This document shows, in pieces, positions 41,188 to 41,243 of a stretch of DNA of 41,243 bases (position 1 is the first letter of the stretch; the number at the start of each line of letters is the position of its first letter). The position numbers were made by a program, and so were the translations under genes. The DNA comes from a virus. The notes under the pieces were generated by a model, which was not told the origin of the DNA, made no database searches, and saw only the letters and a list, made by a program, of their open reading frames with translations. The stretch is from the IMG/VR virus record IMGVR_UViG_3300020411_000820, positions 1 through 41,243 of that record; one strand, written 5' to 3'.

Positions 41188-41243
41188 TGGCTCTAACAGA
41201 AGTTGGTACTAAAGGTATCACAAATGCCTCTATTAAATTAGAG
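41187..41243 (+). CDS. Fibre-like protein, N-terminal fragment at edge
   Basis: The first 19 codons (MALTEVGTKGITNASIKLE) of a gene running off the right edge. It starts on TAATG behind GAGGAG. The opening resembles the fibre gene at 1401 (MALTQITGGDGVKDGSI), so it is probably another fibre module. It occupies the position taken by the 86-1237 gene after the left repeat copy. Confidence 0.7.
   Translation, partial: MALTEVGTKGITNASIKLE

Noticed and set aside
1-41243. Auxiliary metabolic genes (psbA, hli, talC, nrd), CRISPR array, insertion sequences
   Set aside because: None of the products shows these families, and there are no regularly spaced repeats or transposase frames.
1-41243. True direct terminal repeats of a T7-like linear genome, based on the 77-bp repeat
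   Set aside because: The right copy is not at the end (68 bases follow) and the flanks diverge inside coding genes; T7-type terminal repeats lie outside the tail cassette and are usually longer.

Overview
The window looks like the nearly complete genome (about 41.1 kb of unique sequence) of a T7-type podovirus. It most likely infects marine picocyanobacteria (Synechococcus/Prochlorococcus). The T7 class is secure: a single-subunit RNA polymerase, gp2.5-like SSB, endonuclease I, gp4-like primase-helicase and gp6-like exonuclease are present, together with terminase, portal, scaffold, capsid, two tail-tube proteins, internal virion proteins and a gp17-like fibre in T7 order. The host call is an inference. 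It rests on AT-rich DNA and on an envelope/secreted gene module (about 3.7-6.9 kb) that I recall from marine cyanophages. I see no photosynthesis genes, integrase, tRNA or CRISPR.

Layout. Positions 1-4833 (+) hold tail-associated genes that continue the run ending at 41243. The window begins with a 77-bp sequence that recurs at 41099-41175, so the map probably closes into a circle (or a permuted/concatemeric form) inside a tail-gene cassette. Positions 4834-4933 are a convergent junction with a closed, structured element flanked by a 17-bp direct repeat. Positions 4934-6892 (-) carry four membrane or secreted proteins. Positions 6952-7286 (+) carry two tiny genes that start at a 10-bp perfect palindrome. 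Positions 7263-13231 (-) carry the replication and transcription core. Positions 13265-15721 (-) carry a staircase of small early genes. Positions 15722-16138 are the divergent control region, with a good sigma70 promoter reading left. Positions 16139-41243 (+) carry packaging, morphogenesis, internal virion proteins and tail fibres.

How it works together (inference). Host RNA polymerase starts at about 15766 and makes the early minus-strand mRNA. This yields small, probably host-directed proteins and then the phage RNA polymerase, which would transcribe the late plus-strand genes. The replication genes keep T7 order (RNAP, SSB, endonuclease I, primase-helicase, exonuclease), but the DNA polymerase gene is missing exactly where T7 gene 5 would lie. 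Primase-helicase and exonuclease are joined by a 4-base overlap, so the phage probably relies on a host replicase.

The most novel signals are: (1) the DNA-polymerase-less T7 replication block; (2) a repeated leader element (an upstream stem or inverted repeat, then ACCCACCAC, then Shine-Dalgarno, then ATG) before four early genes, plus an orphan fifth copy; (3) structured leaders at the capsid gene and at the convergent junction; (4) an overlooked 56-codon gene inside the end of the portal gene; (5) a 2213-residue internal virion protein with an HExxH metalloprotease-like motif, preceded by a protein ending in a lambda-R-like muralytic domain; (6) evidence that the tail cassette switches downstream genes at a Shine-Dalgarno/C-terminus junction.
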